Below are positions 49,401 to 61,742 of a stretch of DNA of 64,000 nucleotides, one piece after another (within the stretch, counting starts at the first letter, position 1; the number at the start of each line of letters is the position of its first letter). The position numbers were made by a program, and so were the translations under genes. Under the pieces are notes generated by a model, which worked only from the letters and a program-made list of their open reading frames with translations, searched no databases and was not told the origin of the DNA. The stretch lies in assembly GCA_050084515.1 (NCBI GenBank), contig CM114273.1:36022001-36086000 (forward strand). The letters run 5' to 3'. The stretch comes from Blasia pusilla (Eukaryota > Marchantiophyta > Marchantiopsida > Blasiales).

Positions 49401-51562
49401 ACCCCATGGTTGTCGTCTGAAGAATCAGACACCATGTGCTCATGACAGCAAGGCTTTGCGCAGACCTGACATCTGAAGGACCTCAGCTGCTCAGCAGCAA
49501 GTGAATGAACCAGTTTCCAGTTGCGATTTGTGGAGCTTCTTGATGACGCCTGACATCTGACATCCTATGACCCCCGAGATAAAGAGAGCAAGTGCTCACT
49601 GCCAGCTCTGGTGGTGCATTCAGGAGCGACTGTCTGACGTCAAGTCGACGGGTTGCGTCCACGATATATTACAAAACCATGATCTGCTGCTCCTCAAGAG
49701 TTTATACCCCATTTCGGTGCAGCGTCGGCCTCGTTAGACACCCGACTCCCGAGGGTCAGATGGAGTCTGTGCACACGTGTGATATTTCTGTGTTCGTTCA
49801 GGTGGACAGATTCGCCCTCATCGCGTAACTCCTCGGGAGCCATTTCGCCGGAGCTGCAAGATTCCGTTTTTCTCCATCTCCCCTAGCCATAGATAATTCA
49901 ACCCATTCGTTGTACTTAGTGATGGCAAAGTAAGGGAAGTCTCTTCGGAGGGGAAGATCCCATCTAAGCGGTGGCCCGCTAGAGTTGGGTGAATGGACAA
50001 ACCATTGATTGTACACATGGGAAATTTTTTTAAATACACGCATCGGGAGGGTATCTATCCTGTGCTCTCCGACCCACAAGATTCGTGAAGGTGACATGAG
50101 TCCACACTACCCGTTTCAAACCCTAGAGTGAAACGGTGTTCAAGTTCTTGTGTGCAGAGCGGGATATAATGCATAAACATGTACTTTTACAGGAAATTTA
50201 TGTAATGTGTAAAAATCTTTTTCTACACTCATCATCAGAGACGGCGCTGGGCTACGCTCGGGCTAATTTCATGAGGCAAATCAGAAACATTTTTGGCGCA
50301 CGATTCACACTCAGCCTATAGAATTGCGTAAAATATGCCCGCTTAATATGCATCTTATTCGCTTCTACGAAGGACAGACGTGTCGTCTCATCGTGATTCA
50401 CGGATTGTGCCCAGTGTCTTTTAGTCCCCCGCGATAGGGTTCTTCGTAGTCGACTGGCAAGAGGGTCGTGGTAGACACTGTTTACCGTGGAGAAACTGCC
50501 CAGTAATCGGACGTGTTGGTTTTGTAGCTGACAGCTCGCTTGTGGGGATTTTGGGTGGCCAGAGAGACGAAGATTCCGGTGGCCAGAGAGGGCAGAACTT
50601 GCGGTCTCGAGAGTGATGCCGGCAGATGATAACTCGTTTTGCAGGATACATGGCCGTTGGTATTGGGAATTGAAACCCAGTTTTGTCCACATTCACTCAG
50701 CCCTGGCACTCTCAAAAGAAGCACAAAGCGCCCAGTGCGCAAACCATAAAAACAACAGACTATGGCCAGAGAGAACTGCACATTCGTATGAACAGAGGAT
50801 CCAACGCTTCATTACAAAATAAACACGACTCACACACATTACAACCAATTCCCTACAGGAACATCTCTCCAGCATCCACATTCGATCTGGAAGCGCTCTG
50901 TGGCGACTCGTCTGATAGTGCGACAATGAGATGCAAGTACCCAAAACACGAAACTAACCAACGAAGCGAAGGCAAATATTACAGGGAACAAAATGATCGC
51001 TGGTGTAATGGTAGCTGTACAGAGAGAAGTGGAGACAAAGCGCTTTACGTGGAGTATTTCCCATTAAATTACACAAATCTGCACTCGTTACTGCCTGGTC
51101 AAATCCTGTGCTCTTCACCGTAGCACTCCCTTCTGCTCTCCCCTGATAAAAATGCCTACGAATAACCTCTATATATGTTTTTTATATGTATGGGTAACCT
51201 TGTAACAACCCTAATTTCATGGCGGAACCGAACCGAACCATCATCTCAACACGGTAGATCTAAACACAACCCTACTGCACTATTTTGAAGGCCTGGTACC
51301 CACTAACGTATCGAAAGAACCGTGGCCAGCGGTAGGTCATTCGCCAGCAGACGAAAAAACCCACGGGAAGGAATGTGGAAGAAAAGTGAAACCCAGCTCA
51401 ACGTTTGATCTATTATTAGCTGAATAATTGAAAGAGATAATGATACACATGTACACACAACCATACCTGCTTCGCAACCAAAGGATAGTCACCAATGCAG
51501 ATCATTTTCAGAATTTTGCGACAGGAAGATTTTGGGATCCAAATAACGTCGTCGAATCGGTA
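46474..51562. other. Unique, GC-richer sequence without a supported gene
   Basis: No repeat family from elsewhere in the window recurs here apart from a short duplication ('ccatttccaacatctccta' at ~47880 and ~47960, plus 'gcatgtatttagga'). Open frames exist on both strands, the longest at 48926-49420 (164 codons, plus) and 50252-50692 (146 codons, minus). Their products are Arg/Ser/Cys-rich with no domain I recognise, and frames overlap on opposite strands, so they look like chance frames in GC-rich DNA. It may include the 3' region of the NPH3-like gene and non-coding RNA or leader exons of a gene not seen. Confidence 0.35.
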
Positions 51563-53500
51563 CTACGAGATCGAATGACGTCGCCTCCTGCCTCCGCTTC
51601 CGCCTACACGTGAATCAGGCGTGTTGGGAGCTTTCGAGTCTAGGCCACCTTTCATCCCACTCTTTGCGAAAGGATTTAATCTTGTCAGCTTCTTCGAAAC
51701 TGACTGTAGAAAGGTCTTCTGGCCCCCTCCCTTTTCTAGGTCTTGCTTCATGCACACATGGTCCTTCTCCAAGTCCGTCAGGCGCATTCTCATTCGTGCT
51801 ACTTCCAGCTTCAGCTCCCTATTCTCACGTCGCACAGACGCGTAATTGTCCCTCGGAGACACAGCAGAGCTAAACGCTCCGCTGATTCTTTGGGAGTTGT
51901 GGCCGACATGATCCACTTCGGCCAGAGTCCCAGTCATGGCGGTGCGCAATCGTAGTTGCTCGAAGTATAGGACCTGGACCATAATTTGAACCGGTAACCT
52001 TTCATTTTGAGCGGCGTGAGTGCAAGCTTCCTGCGAGAGCTTTTGGACGTCCATGAGTTTGCATAATTTCTTGCGATCCAGTTCTGTAAGCGATGGATGG
52101 GCCTGCAAGATTGGCAGAATGAGGAAATCAGAATAAGACATGATGGATGAAGAACATAGCTTTCTGACGTATGCTATTCCAGACACACCGACAAACCGGT
52201 GCGACGCACGACCCTTCAATCTAGCTATGAACCCGATGACGACGGGACAAAGCACAAGTTATGTATATTTACCTTGAGATAGATGTCGATAGCTCTGTAG
52301 AGTCCATCATCGACAACTCGAGCATATTCCGGTAAAAGTTCAGCTAGAGCAATGAACTTCGAAAGCTTTAAATTGGCATCTGGGGCAATTTCGGCGAGGT
52401 AGCTGTCCAGAAGCTTCGCCACCTTCATGAGCGAACTTTGCGTAGGAGAACCCATCCCATCGGACTCATACATGGCGTGCGAATCATGGACATCTTCACC
52501 ATCATTCTGTTGCAGAAAGCAAACAATGATGCGTTGCACGATGTCCACATCAAAGAGAGTATCGCCTGTGTATGAAAACGAGGGAATCAACAGATCATCC
52601 AGAGTCGCTTGCTCCAGTTGCTGTCCAATTCTTCTCTCGAGATCTAGGCGACATGCAATTGTAGTATCCAGGATGATTGCCGTTCGCAGGAGTCCAAACA
52701 AGAAACTACAAGAGGCTGTGTTCTTTTCTGGTGGCAAAAGACTAACGATCGTCTCGACTAATATTCGTTGTTCGTGCTCTATTGCTGACGTGCTATCATG
52801 CACCTTTTTCTGTTGGCCACTCTTGTACATATCTCTTCCGGTCTGCTTCCTGTGGAGTCCTTTCAAAGACCGATGCGCGTAATGCATCAGAGCTCCGCCG
52901 ATACTCTCATAACGCAAACCCCGTGATCGCATGGCCGCTAGTACCCTCTGGTAGAAATCGATTCGCAGGACTGCCAAATCTTCGGCCCACCAATCCGACG
53001 GCGCCACCTTCGCAGGGGCTTTGCTGAAACTGAGCTTCACATTGGAGTCATTGCGACCAGAAATATCATAATCCGACTCACCCATACCCTGTGCGATCTG
53101 CTCGCGGCAAGCCTTGGATGCAATGGCATCAATGCATCTACTAACAATCTTGAGTTCTTCCGCATGTGGAAGGAGATTTTCGCAGTTGTGAAGGACAGTT
53201 ATGGAGTCTGCAAGGTTCTGGCAAACAACTTCGCTCAAGAAAGCCTCTGTCCTGGCGACTAAGTTTCCTTCTCCATATTCCTCAGTCATCTCCAGATATT
53301 CCGCTGAGCAGCGGAGGACGGCAACGTTGGCCGTCGTGATTTCGAAGTTGATTCCATAGCAAAATCTGGCCGCCATGTCAAAGCCTTCGGCCCCGCCGGG
53401 GACATCCTGTAATTCCATTTGGGAGACATCCGAGTCGCCAGCTTCGACCACCAGCATCCTAATCCGGCCGCATCGAGATACCAGAGGGAACTTCAAGAGG
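51563..53500 (-). CDS. NPH3/RPT2-like BTB protein (two exons seen; first exon not found)
   Basis: Exons on the minus strand: ~53500-52273 and 52102-51563; about 589 residues, 5' incomplete. The end of the BTB domain (LLKFPLVSRCGRIRMLV, then VPGGAEGFDMAARFCYGI) is followed by the NPH3 domain: SDWWAEDLAVLRIDFYQRV, then SLLPPEK, YRAIDIYLK|AHPSLTELDRKKLC, NERLPVQIMVQVLYFEQLRL. A coiled-coil (ENRELKLEVARMRMRLTDLE) follows, then a tail ending RRRRHSIS. The intron at YLK|AHP is at the usual NPH3-family position. These proteins act with phototropins at the plasma membrane as adaptors for CUL3 ubiquitin ligases in blue-light responses. The last residues resemble the Arabidopsis NPH3 tail, where the third-last Ser is phosphorylated and bound by 14-3-3. 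About 40 N-terminal residues are missing: no AG acceptor lies between the upstream in-frame stop and the homology, but AC at 53502-53501 could be a U12-type acceptor. An in-frame ATG exists at 53457. Confidence 0.85.
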
Positions 53501-56500
53501 GTACGAGACAATGTTAACGAAATTAATTAGACTAAGCCAAGAGAATTGACAAGAAGAGTACGACACTGAACTTGCACATCCCGCTACCACGAAGTATGAG
53601 CAAGTGACTTTAGAGCGTTACAACGATCTGCTGCAGCTACGCATTCTTCCCAGGACACGTTTCCAAGACAGTCAAAAGAGCAACCCAATAACAAAAGGTA
53701 CGGGTGTCACGGTCATCTTCAAGCCTACGACTCGGAAGGTCTTTCCACGTACAATGACAGATTGCAGCTATACGATACACAACGGATAGAGACTTGTAAA
53801 TGCACCTTATGAAGTGCAAAGCTAACGCCGCCAACAATGACGACGACATCACTGGGTACATCAGTTGCCAACACCCTGCGCAGACGGGTACATCAAAAGC
53901 CAATTCAGTTTCTCTCAACGTCATCGTTTTCTTGCCTTCCTCAGAGGCCAGTGTCACTGAATATTCTAAGTGAATATTTCCAGAGTTCGACCTTCCAAGG
54001 ACACCTAGCGATTAGTAGGCTAGTTATTCGGCTTGGGAGAAGTGAACGGAGGCATATTTTTGGTCACTTGTAAACCAGAAGACGACCGCAAGCTGAACTC
54101 CTTACTTCACAGGCAGCCGTAGACCAACTAGGATATATTCTCGGTTCACATCTCGCCATTCCAACGCTTCAGACGACTGGCAATCTAAGAACTCGTCACA
54201 TTGACCTGGCGGACAACTTCAGTGTGCTCTAGGGGTAGACGAAGAGTTTTAAAAAGCTAGCGGCAGTTGTCTTCACTCTCGCAATGGATGTTTCATGAAC
54301 TCGGCTGTCGCGTCAAAGTTTTCCCTCTCCTCAAAGTGGAGAACGAAATCAAACACTTCTGAGCCCTTCCAAATGAATCTGGGATGGCGTAATCACGACG
54401 GGAGAATGTAACCGTAAAGGCGCACAGAATGCTTGGAAGACAAAAAATAAGAAGGAAAATTGCAGACCGGCACCACCAGTAGTGGAGACAGGAGCTTTGG
54501 AAGAACATCAACCAGAGGCAAGAAAATATGCAGCCTTGTCTTCAATCATAGCATCGTTCGTGAGAAAGACCCCCGATGATGATTCCAACCCCGAGAATAA
54601 GATCCAGCCGCCTTCACATTCTTCATGTTCGTGGAAAACACCAGCTTCTAATAACCGGTTATTTAAGGCACTCACATCAAATCTAATGTGCAACATCCCT
54701 GACAGAATAGCCAACTAGAAAATCTTGCGAAAATACCAAGTACGCGAGCAACGACTACACAGAAACCTCGCAATGCGGAGGGATAAAATATGGCGTTGAG
54801 AAAAAATGGGTCACTACGGCAGGGATTCTGAAGCACGACTAAATTGAGCTTTACACAATAGCATCTCTTCATGGAGCATACTAGATGTAAGACACGAAAC
54901 GAGAAGACACGAAGAAAGAAATGGACCCTGATCACGAGAACCTCCCCGTAGAAGGTAAAGCATAGCCAATACCTCAAAAGCATGGAAACAAAAGCACATA
55001 TACATCACTGAAAGGATGTCCGAGTTAACAGGGTTAGAACCTGTTCGAGATTTGGACTTCTTGTTCAGACCTGGTAGAGAACACCAAGGGATCGATAAAT
55101 AGGAGGTGGTGATAAACGCGAAATTTGCATATAGGAAATGCAACCACTAACCATAAACAGTCTTCCAAGTGCGGTAGGCTAGAAATTCCCTAATCAGAAA
55201 CGTAGGATGAGGAACAGGCAATAGAATAGAAAAAAATTAACAGCTATTGCGCACGAAACGCTCATGGAAAATAGAAGTCGACCGTTTCAAGCACATGCTG
55301 AAGTAAGACCTCTTTAACAACACAGACTTCTTGTACGCGGTCCCAGGCGAGAGATCTCCTCAAGACCACGAGCTACTCTGACTCTGTATCAAAATCAATG
55401 CAGCCTCGCTACGTAGCCTCACACGTACTTCGCAAAGCAAAGTCAGGCTTGGATATCGTCTACAACAACGAAGGTGATTGACTATGGCACAGCTATATAG
55501 CACATGTAGGAAGTGGAACAAGTTGGTGGCATATTGCCACTCACTTCAGTGTATTGTAGCTCTGGAGGCAGGTCGATGCAGTACATACTCGCAGATCCAG
55601 GGCATTAACTAGTCAAGCGGAGCGCTAGATTGAAACTCTGCCATTTGCATCCACTGCAGGTTGACTTATGGAAAGAGAACAAACCGTGATGTGGACTGCA
55701 CATCCGGTTCTGTCCAAATAGTCTGCCTGTGCGGGCGACTCGCAGCAAGGATACGTCGAATGGCGATTATCGTCCCCTGCTCTATTCGACTGCCAGCCCG
55801 TTCTCGGGAAAAACAATTCCGATAGGCGATAACCGAGCGACGCCAGCCGGCTACGAAGAAATCTCGGCATTAAGCGAGACGGATTCCCAAACACGCCACA
55901 AATCTCGACGTATGTCGAAAAAAGAAGCTCATTGACCACCAAATCTGATGCACTATTCATAAAGAGAAACTCTTCCAATTTTGTCTTGGACGGCAATTGC
56001 TTACACTGAGCGCAATGAGCGCTGTTCCACCGACAAGGTTTATAACCGTACATGACGTCGGTATTCCGCTTAAGTAGGCCAGAGGAGACCAGTTTTACAT
56101 GACGCTAAAAGGCCTAGATGGCCTAACGACGCTGCGTTCAATTGGAGCTTGGAGTAGCACACGAAGGTTCTGGAAATGAGTAGAGGAGGCTATGTAGGAG
56201 CAACATTGGACCACGCAGGAACTCTGAACAAATGGAAGCTCGTCAGATCTTCCACGTGAATCAGCACATCTTGAACATCTGTCAAATTGGATGACGGAAA
56301 CACCGCATCTACCCAGCTCCGTCTACATTTCACAAAAGCAAAGCAGACAGCCAAATTTCCAAAACGCGAAGAGTCCTTACCAGTCGTTAGTCCGCTTCAT
56401 TGTAAAACTCGTTCGAAAAGGCCGCTTCACAACGGCGGCCTTCTCGGGTTTGGCTGAGACGGCCATGGCCTTCTCAGTCCTTCCCTGCCACCACTCCTCC

Positions 56501-57704
56501 ACCTTGCCAGTCGAATGCACCCTCCTCAGCCTCTCGTCACACCTGCACACGGACCTCTCCCTTTAAGAACAGCGATTCCACCTCCGCTCGCTCCTCCCCT
56601 AGCTTGCGCTCCTGATGATTCACGCTCTCCCTCGATCGACCATCAATCCTTCCCTCCTCCCGCTGGTGGTATCCGCAACAGAAACGAGAAAGAATGATGA
56701 TGCTCAGGCGCATGCTATGGCAGAGCTCCCACGCCCTCCCCTTTGCTCTTTTCTCTCTCTCTCTCTCTCTCACTCGTCGATCCTCTTGGCAAGCGGTCAG
56801 GGATCAGGAGTCAAATTAGGCCAAGCAACTCACAGCGTTTTCATCGAAACTCTCACCATTCCCGCGGGCCCGGGGACCGCGGTAACTGGCTTGCCTACTC
56901 ACATACAACGCATTATCCGGGAACAGGATCGCGAGCTAGTCAAATTGATCAGGTCATGGTAATCACTCCGTTTACCCTGGGAGAAGAGCGTACCAGGTAA
57001 CTGCCTCCTCCGGTCAGATACGACATCCTGACCGGAACCTCATCCGCCTGCGGCCTGTCTGTCCGTCCGCCTCGGCCTCGGCCTCCATCCACGGAGTAGG
57101 GCTGACGAGGTAGAATAGTCGGGGGAATCCGAAGGCTGGTTGTCTTGACTGGGTCAATGACTAAAGGTCCTAAAGCGTGCCTCATCGCATGCAATCCTAT
57201 CCTAATAACTAAAGCTGCTGTCATTAATTTACCCTACATGTCCTCACGTCGATTCAAGGGGATCGACTGCTGCCCTTACGCCCCGTCGTGAGAATGTACT
57301 ACACCATAATAAATGTGCGTTCGCTTCTTTTCTTCGAGCGTTTTCACGACCAATTCAAGGGACTCCCGAGCGAGGAAAATTCACAACTCCACTAACGATG
57401 AGCGGATCTTCGAGAATCCCATAACACTTTGCGTTCTGAGGCGGATTCCGTCGTTTAAGACGTTAAGGGAGGACCAAGTGAAACCGTATGAGAAAGGAAC
57501 TCCATGGGAATAAACGGGGGATATGATATTAGTGATACCAAGAGGAAAATGATTATCACTAAGAGGGCCTCTAGTTGTGCTTCCCACCATGTGAGCCCGT
57601 CAAATGTTACAAAGTTATGGAGAGTCATTGTCAATGTTGTATACTTATATATTGTTACCCAATCCACATAGTTGATTGCAACTAAATAACGTGAATTTTC
57701 CAAA
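53501..57704. other. Upstream region of the NPH3-like gene; no gene recognised
   Basis: Presumed promoter, first intron and missing first exon of the NPH3-like gene should lie here on the minus strand. I searched for the typical first-exon peptide (D-[VI]-x-[VI]-E-V-G followed by F-x-L-H) and did not see it. Short frames on both strands (53637-53957, 54672-55143, 55625-56053, 56291-56566) have no recognisable domain. A short CT tract lies at 56749-56771. 57300-57560 looks like the edge of repeat-rich DNA. Confidence 0.35.
56749..56771. repeat. Short (CT)n tract
   Basis: About eleven CT units. Plant promoters and 5' leaders often carry such tracts (GA on the minus strand), so it may belong to the NPH3-like gene leader; this is inference from position only. 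Confidence 0.8.
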
Positions 57705-58351
57705 ATGCAAATGATCGATATGTACACAAAAATAGACTTATGCATGTATATCAAAAGCACACAACAAAATAAAAATAGATCACACGGCCAACTCCACTCT
57801 CCAATTTACATCGGCATATCAACCATATCCACCATGTGTCATGAGTGAATTTAGATTCAAACACTCTAACTCCTACCACACACTTGCAATAGAATTAATT
57901 CAAAGGCTCAACATGAGAAAGATTGCTTGAGAAAGTCATATCTCCCTCTCTTATTTCCCTTGGAAGAGGAAAAAATCTCTTCTTCCAAAAATATCCCTCT
58001 CAATAGTAATTTGCATAATAATGTTGTCAGATGATCGCTGACTCTGTCAATGGATCACTTAGCCCAAAATAGTAAAAGAGGAAAAAACTTCCAAACGATA
58101 AATCCAGTAAAACAGAGATATCTCCAACCTTATCAGGCACCTTACGAAAGAGTTGTGCCCAAAAAAAACTCTTGACACTATATCCCGTCAACATAATAGA
58201 ACTCTACTTTTCAACTAACTAAGATGTGACATTTATTATGCGTATACACATTGCTAATCACATTTACACAATATTGATCTTCCCAACACAAAGGTAGATC
58301 TACACACACATAAAAATGGACTCATTCATGTACACCAAGACCACACAATCA
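57705..58351 (-). mobile_element. LTR, family B (copy B2), with polypurine tract
   Basis: Same orientation as B1. On the minus strand it starts 'tgattgtgtggtc' directly after the purine-rich 'aggggggagggga' (58352-58366 on the plus strand as pyrimidines). Shared blocks include 'cacggccaactccact', 'ggctcaacatgagaaagat' and 'tagaactctac'. The left end is truncated or diverged relative to B1. Confidence 0.65.
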
Positions 58352-58494
58352 TCCCCTCCCCCCTAATAGGCAGTTAGATACCCCTAACTCCACATAACAC
58401 CCATCACATCCACTTAACATTATCTATTACGCTATTGTCACATCTTAGTTACCTAACAGGTTGAGTTATACCAGGTCAAATGCATAGAGGGTTA
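58352..58494. other. Spacer between inverted LTR-B copies, with polypurine tract
   Basis: It begins with the complement of a polypurine tract, then internal-end sequence shared with B1 ('cagttagatacccctaactc') before the inverted copy B3 begins. Confidence 0.5.
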
Positions 58495-58925
58495 TTGGGT
58501 TGTTTGGATGTAACTTCCTCTTGAGGTGTCGGATGAGGTTGGCAACAGATCTATTGCGTGAGGAACATTATTTCTAGCGATTTCCCTTTTTTGGTTTTTT
58601 TTCAGCCATACGACTTGTTAATTGGGTCAAGGATCACTTGGTAACCTATGCACGCACGTTACCATTGGGATGGTTATTTTTTGGAGAAGAGCCTTTTGGC
58701 TCTTTCCAAGGCTATAAGAGGAAGGAAGATGGCTTTCTCAAGCCATCTTTCTCATGTTGGGCCTTGGGAGCACCTCTCTTACTTGTTTTTTGTGTAGGAA
58801 CTAGAGTGCTAGTGTCCGGATTCCCTCTACAAAGGATGGATGTGGCTCGATATGCCGATGTAGATTCGAATGGGAGTTGGCCGTGTAAACAATTTTTGCT
58901 CTAATTTTACATGACGGTTGACGGC
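58495..58925 (+). mobile_element. LTR, family B (copy B3, inverted relative to B2)
   Basis: This is the reverse complement of the middle of B1 and B2: 'ttgtttggatgtaacttc', 'gccatac...gttaattggg', 'ggctttctcaagccatctttc', 'catgttgggcc'. The 88-codon frame 58638-58904 falls in it and is not kept in B1 or B2, so it is not a gene. Confidence 0.65.
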
Positions 58926-59590
58926 CAACATTTTCTTTTAGCGATGTATATGCCACGCCACCCTCAAAAGCAACCTTCACACACCAACATCATGGTTGCA
59001 CCCTAAATCCAGATCCACGTAAGATATATCTTAAGCCCACAAATACCACTTCCAAGCTCAAGTCCATTATCTCATCCATATTTGGAAAATGATATAATGC
59101 ACAATTACGCATATGATCTTCCAAACCATACCATACCATCCCATCCCATTCGCCCAACATGAGGGATGGGATAGGATGGTTCACACAAACTAATGTGCCC
59201 TATAGTGACATCTAGCGTCGTGGGTTCCAACTATTATAAGTACACATAATCTCCAAGATTGAACCTCCTAGTCCCCATACCATAACCTCCTCCACGAACT
59301 ATCTCGTGACTCAATATGTCCCTATGTTGAGCAATAGCTAAGTCTCAAATGCCATGGACATAACTCTACAAAAAGTCTCTACCCTTTGAGAAGATACTTG
59401 TACGTACCCATACATCCGGATCATGATGGTCCAACACCTGTGCCATCTCATGTTGAATAACTACAAGTAAGTTTGGCTTTCTCCCATAGAGTAGAAAATA
59501 TGGTAAAAATGATATTAGGGATGTGTGTCGACTAAAGCGATATCTCGTACAATAATATTTGTATGTGGAGCTTGATGACTTTTTTAGGCA
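58926..59590. other. Unassigned repeat-like sequence
   Basis: AT-rich, containing 'ataccataccatcccatcccatt' simple-sequence character near 59127-59150. No gene is recognised. Confidence 0.4.
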
Positions 59591-59599
59591 CACCTCACT

Positions 59600-59782
59600 T
59601 CAAAATGTGGTGCAACACTCTATCAATCCTCAATCTATCCTAAAAGATGTGGCAAATGTCATATGCATACACATCGTTACACAACACACATCATTGTCAC
59701 TGAATACACACACAAACACACAAGATACCATGCTAACTCATTGCATCTAAATGCCAAGACGATTGAGTACCAAAATATCTCA
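59600..59782 (-). mobile_element. LTR, family C fragment (copy C4), with polypurine tract
   Basis: On the minus strand it starts 'tgagatattttggtactc' just after a purine tract (59783-59797). It then follows the C1 start segment through 'gtgtgtattcagtgac', 'gatgtgt' and 'tcttttaggatagatt', where it is truncated. The internal side lies to the right. Confidence 0.6.
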
Positions 59783-59797
59783 AATCATCCCCCTAGC

Positions 59798-60110
59798 TGG
59801 TGGTTAGGTCCCTATAACTCAAGATAACCATTTATCTCCACCTACCATGACACACATCTTTAGGAAGCTCAAAGAAAAAAGACGGGTTGCTCATATGGCC
59901 CCATCATCAGTTGCCTTTTTGTCATCCATATTACAAACACAAGTCTGTTTCTATGACTACATAGTCTATATCTATATTCATCTAGGGCACATCCACCGTC
60001 CCCGAGGAATCCTAATGATCATGAGGGATGCCACCCTTTTGAACATTGCAGATTAGCATAGTAGCTGCACGAGGAGCAAAACCACACAACGTACAAGGCA
60101 AGCCTATAGG
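59798..60110. other. Probable LTR-element internal end
   Basis: The first 60 bp resemble the sequence beside the LTR-B polypurine tracts ('ggttaggtccctataactc'). No protein domain is readable. Confidence 0.4.
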
Positions 60111-60693
60111 AACATGAACTATTGCTAAGCTCGGATCAACCATATGATCAATGTTAAGAAGCAAGATTTTGCGAAAAGAGACAAGTGTGTCCCATGGATG
60201 AACAAGTGTGGATATATCCATGGACGTGCCAAATCGGGCCCACGCCTAGATCTTTCTGATGTCCAAGTCATCCGCGTGGGCTTTGAACACAAGAATGGGT
60301 ATGGGCTTTATCATTTTAGTGTGATTAAGCATCTTGCAAAGGTTCCATGAAAATGGAGTTATGACCAAAGTAGCTTTTTTACCCTCGCAATTAAACCATC
60401 TATGGAAAGAGAATCTTTCCATTTCTCATCTTGTCCAAGTACTTAATATTTATTTAATTTTTTGGAAATTGGGTCCTTTTAGTATAACTAAGATTCTTGC
60501 AAAGTTTCAATGAAATCGAAGTTGTGAACAAAAGCCAACAAATATTAAAGGCACCAAATTTGGTGGCTCCAGAGTTATAATTAGGATGAATCCTCACAAA
60601 TTTTCTTATTGGATTTATTTCATTATCGGAGGAAAATTTTGAACTATACATACGATTGTTGATAAGTTTAGAGTTTGGAACAACACATATAAG
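60111..60693. repeat. 583 bp tandem duplication, first unit
   Basis: The unit from 'aacatgaactattgc' to 'cacatataag' is repeated immediately downstream. Comparison by eye shows a single difference ('acatacgatt' here, 'acatatgatt' in the second unit). Each unit carries a 68-codon plus-strand frame (60144-60350) and an opposite-strand frame; I recognise neither product. Confidence 0.95.
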
Positions 60694-61276
60694 AACATGA
60701 ACTATTGCTAAGCTCGGATCAACCATATGATCAATGTTAAGAAGCAAGATTTTGCGAAAAGAGACAAGTGTGTCCCATGGATGAACAAGTGTGGATATAT
60801 CCATGGACGTGCCAAATCGGGCCCACGCCTAGATCTTTCTGATGTCCAAGTCATCCGCGTGGGCTTTGAACACAAGAATGGGTATGGGCTTTATCATTTT
60901 AGTGTGATTAAGCATCTTGCAAAGGTTCCATGAAAATGGAGTTATGACCAAAGTAGCTTTTTTACCCTCGCAATTAAACCATCTATGGAAAGAGAATCTT
61001 TCCATTTCTCATCTTGTCCAAGTACTTAATATTTATTTAATTTTTTGGAAATTGGGTCCTTTTAGTATAACTAAGATTCTTGCAAAGTTTCAATGAAATC
61101 GAAGTTGTGAACAAAAGCCAACAAATATTAAAGGCACCAAATTTGGTGGCTCCAGAGTTATAATTAGGATGAATCCTCACAAATTTTCTTATTGGATTTA
61201 TTTCATTATCGGAGGAAAATTTTGAACTATACATATGATTGTTGATAAGTTTAGAGTTTGGAACAACACATATAAG
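60694..61276. repeat. 583 bp tandem duplication, second unit
   Basis: Second unit, abutting the first without spacer. Both junctions share 'gaac' microhomology ('aagaacatg' within, 'aagaacctc' at the right end). Frame 60727-60933 repeats that of the first unit. Confidence 0.95.
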
Positions 61277-61742
61277 AACCTCACTGTCATCAATCTCTTC
61301 AACTGATTCCACTCTTCCAACATTTAAACATTGGGGATGAGACTCTCTGGTAGTTCACCAGACTCAATGGAATAATTTTTTCAATTCCGACCAGTATAAC
61401 AACATCAAAATCGTAGGTAGTGTTAGAAAAAATAGAATTTGTATTCACTTTGATTGAAGTCCTCCGTTTTTGCTTTTCCTCGTGCTCTCAAATCCAATTT
61501 TCTATTGCATAGTCATCTTCATCTCTTCCCTCAAAGCTAAGTCTTTAACGGCACGCACGCCCCTTTAAGTCAAAGTTTTCCGTGTCTCCTACATGGGTAT
61601 CTTGCTTTCCTTCCGTGCCGTATATTCTGTATAGCACATCCACAACCTCTAGGTATTCATCTTGCAAGTTGAGGTTATCTTCATAATTACCATCATGGTT
61701 TCTTGCATATAAGTTGCACTCACTTCCATCTTCTACAATCCC
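61277..61742. other. Unassigned sequence
   Basis: No gene or clear repeat seen. It could be further hAT element sequence on the minus strand. Confidence 0.35.

Noticed and set aside
55735-55760. 'gtatccttg' on the minus strand as the U12 5' splice site of the NPH3-like gene
   Set aside because: The sequence before it encodes nothing like a BTB first exon, and a GT-AC pairing is rare.
58638-58904. 88-codon frame as a gene
   Set aside because: It lies within an LTR-B copy and is not open in the other copies.
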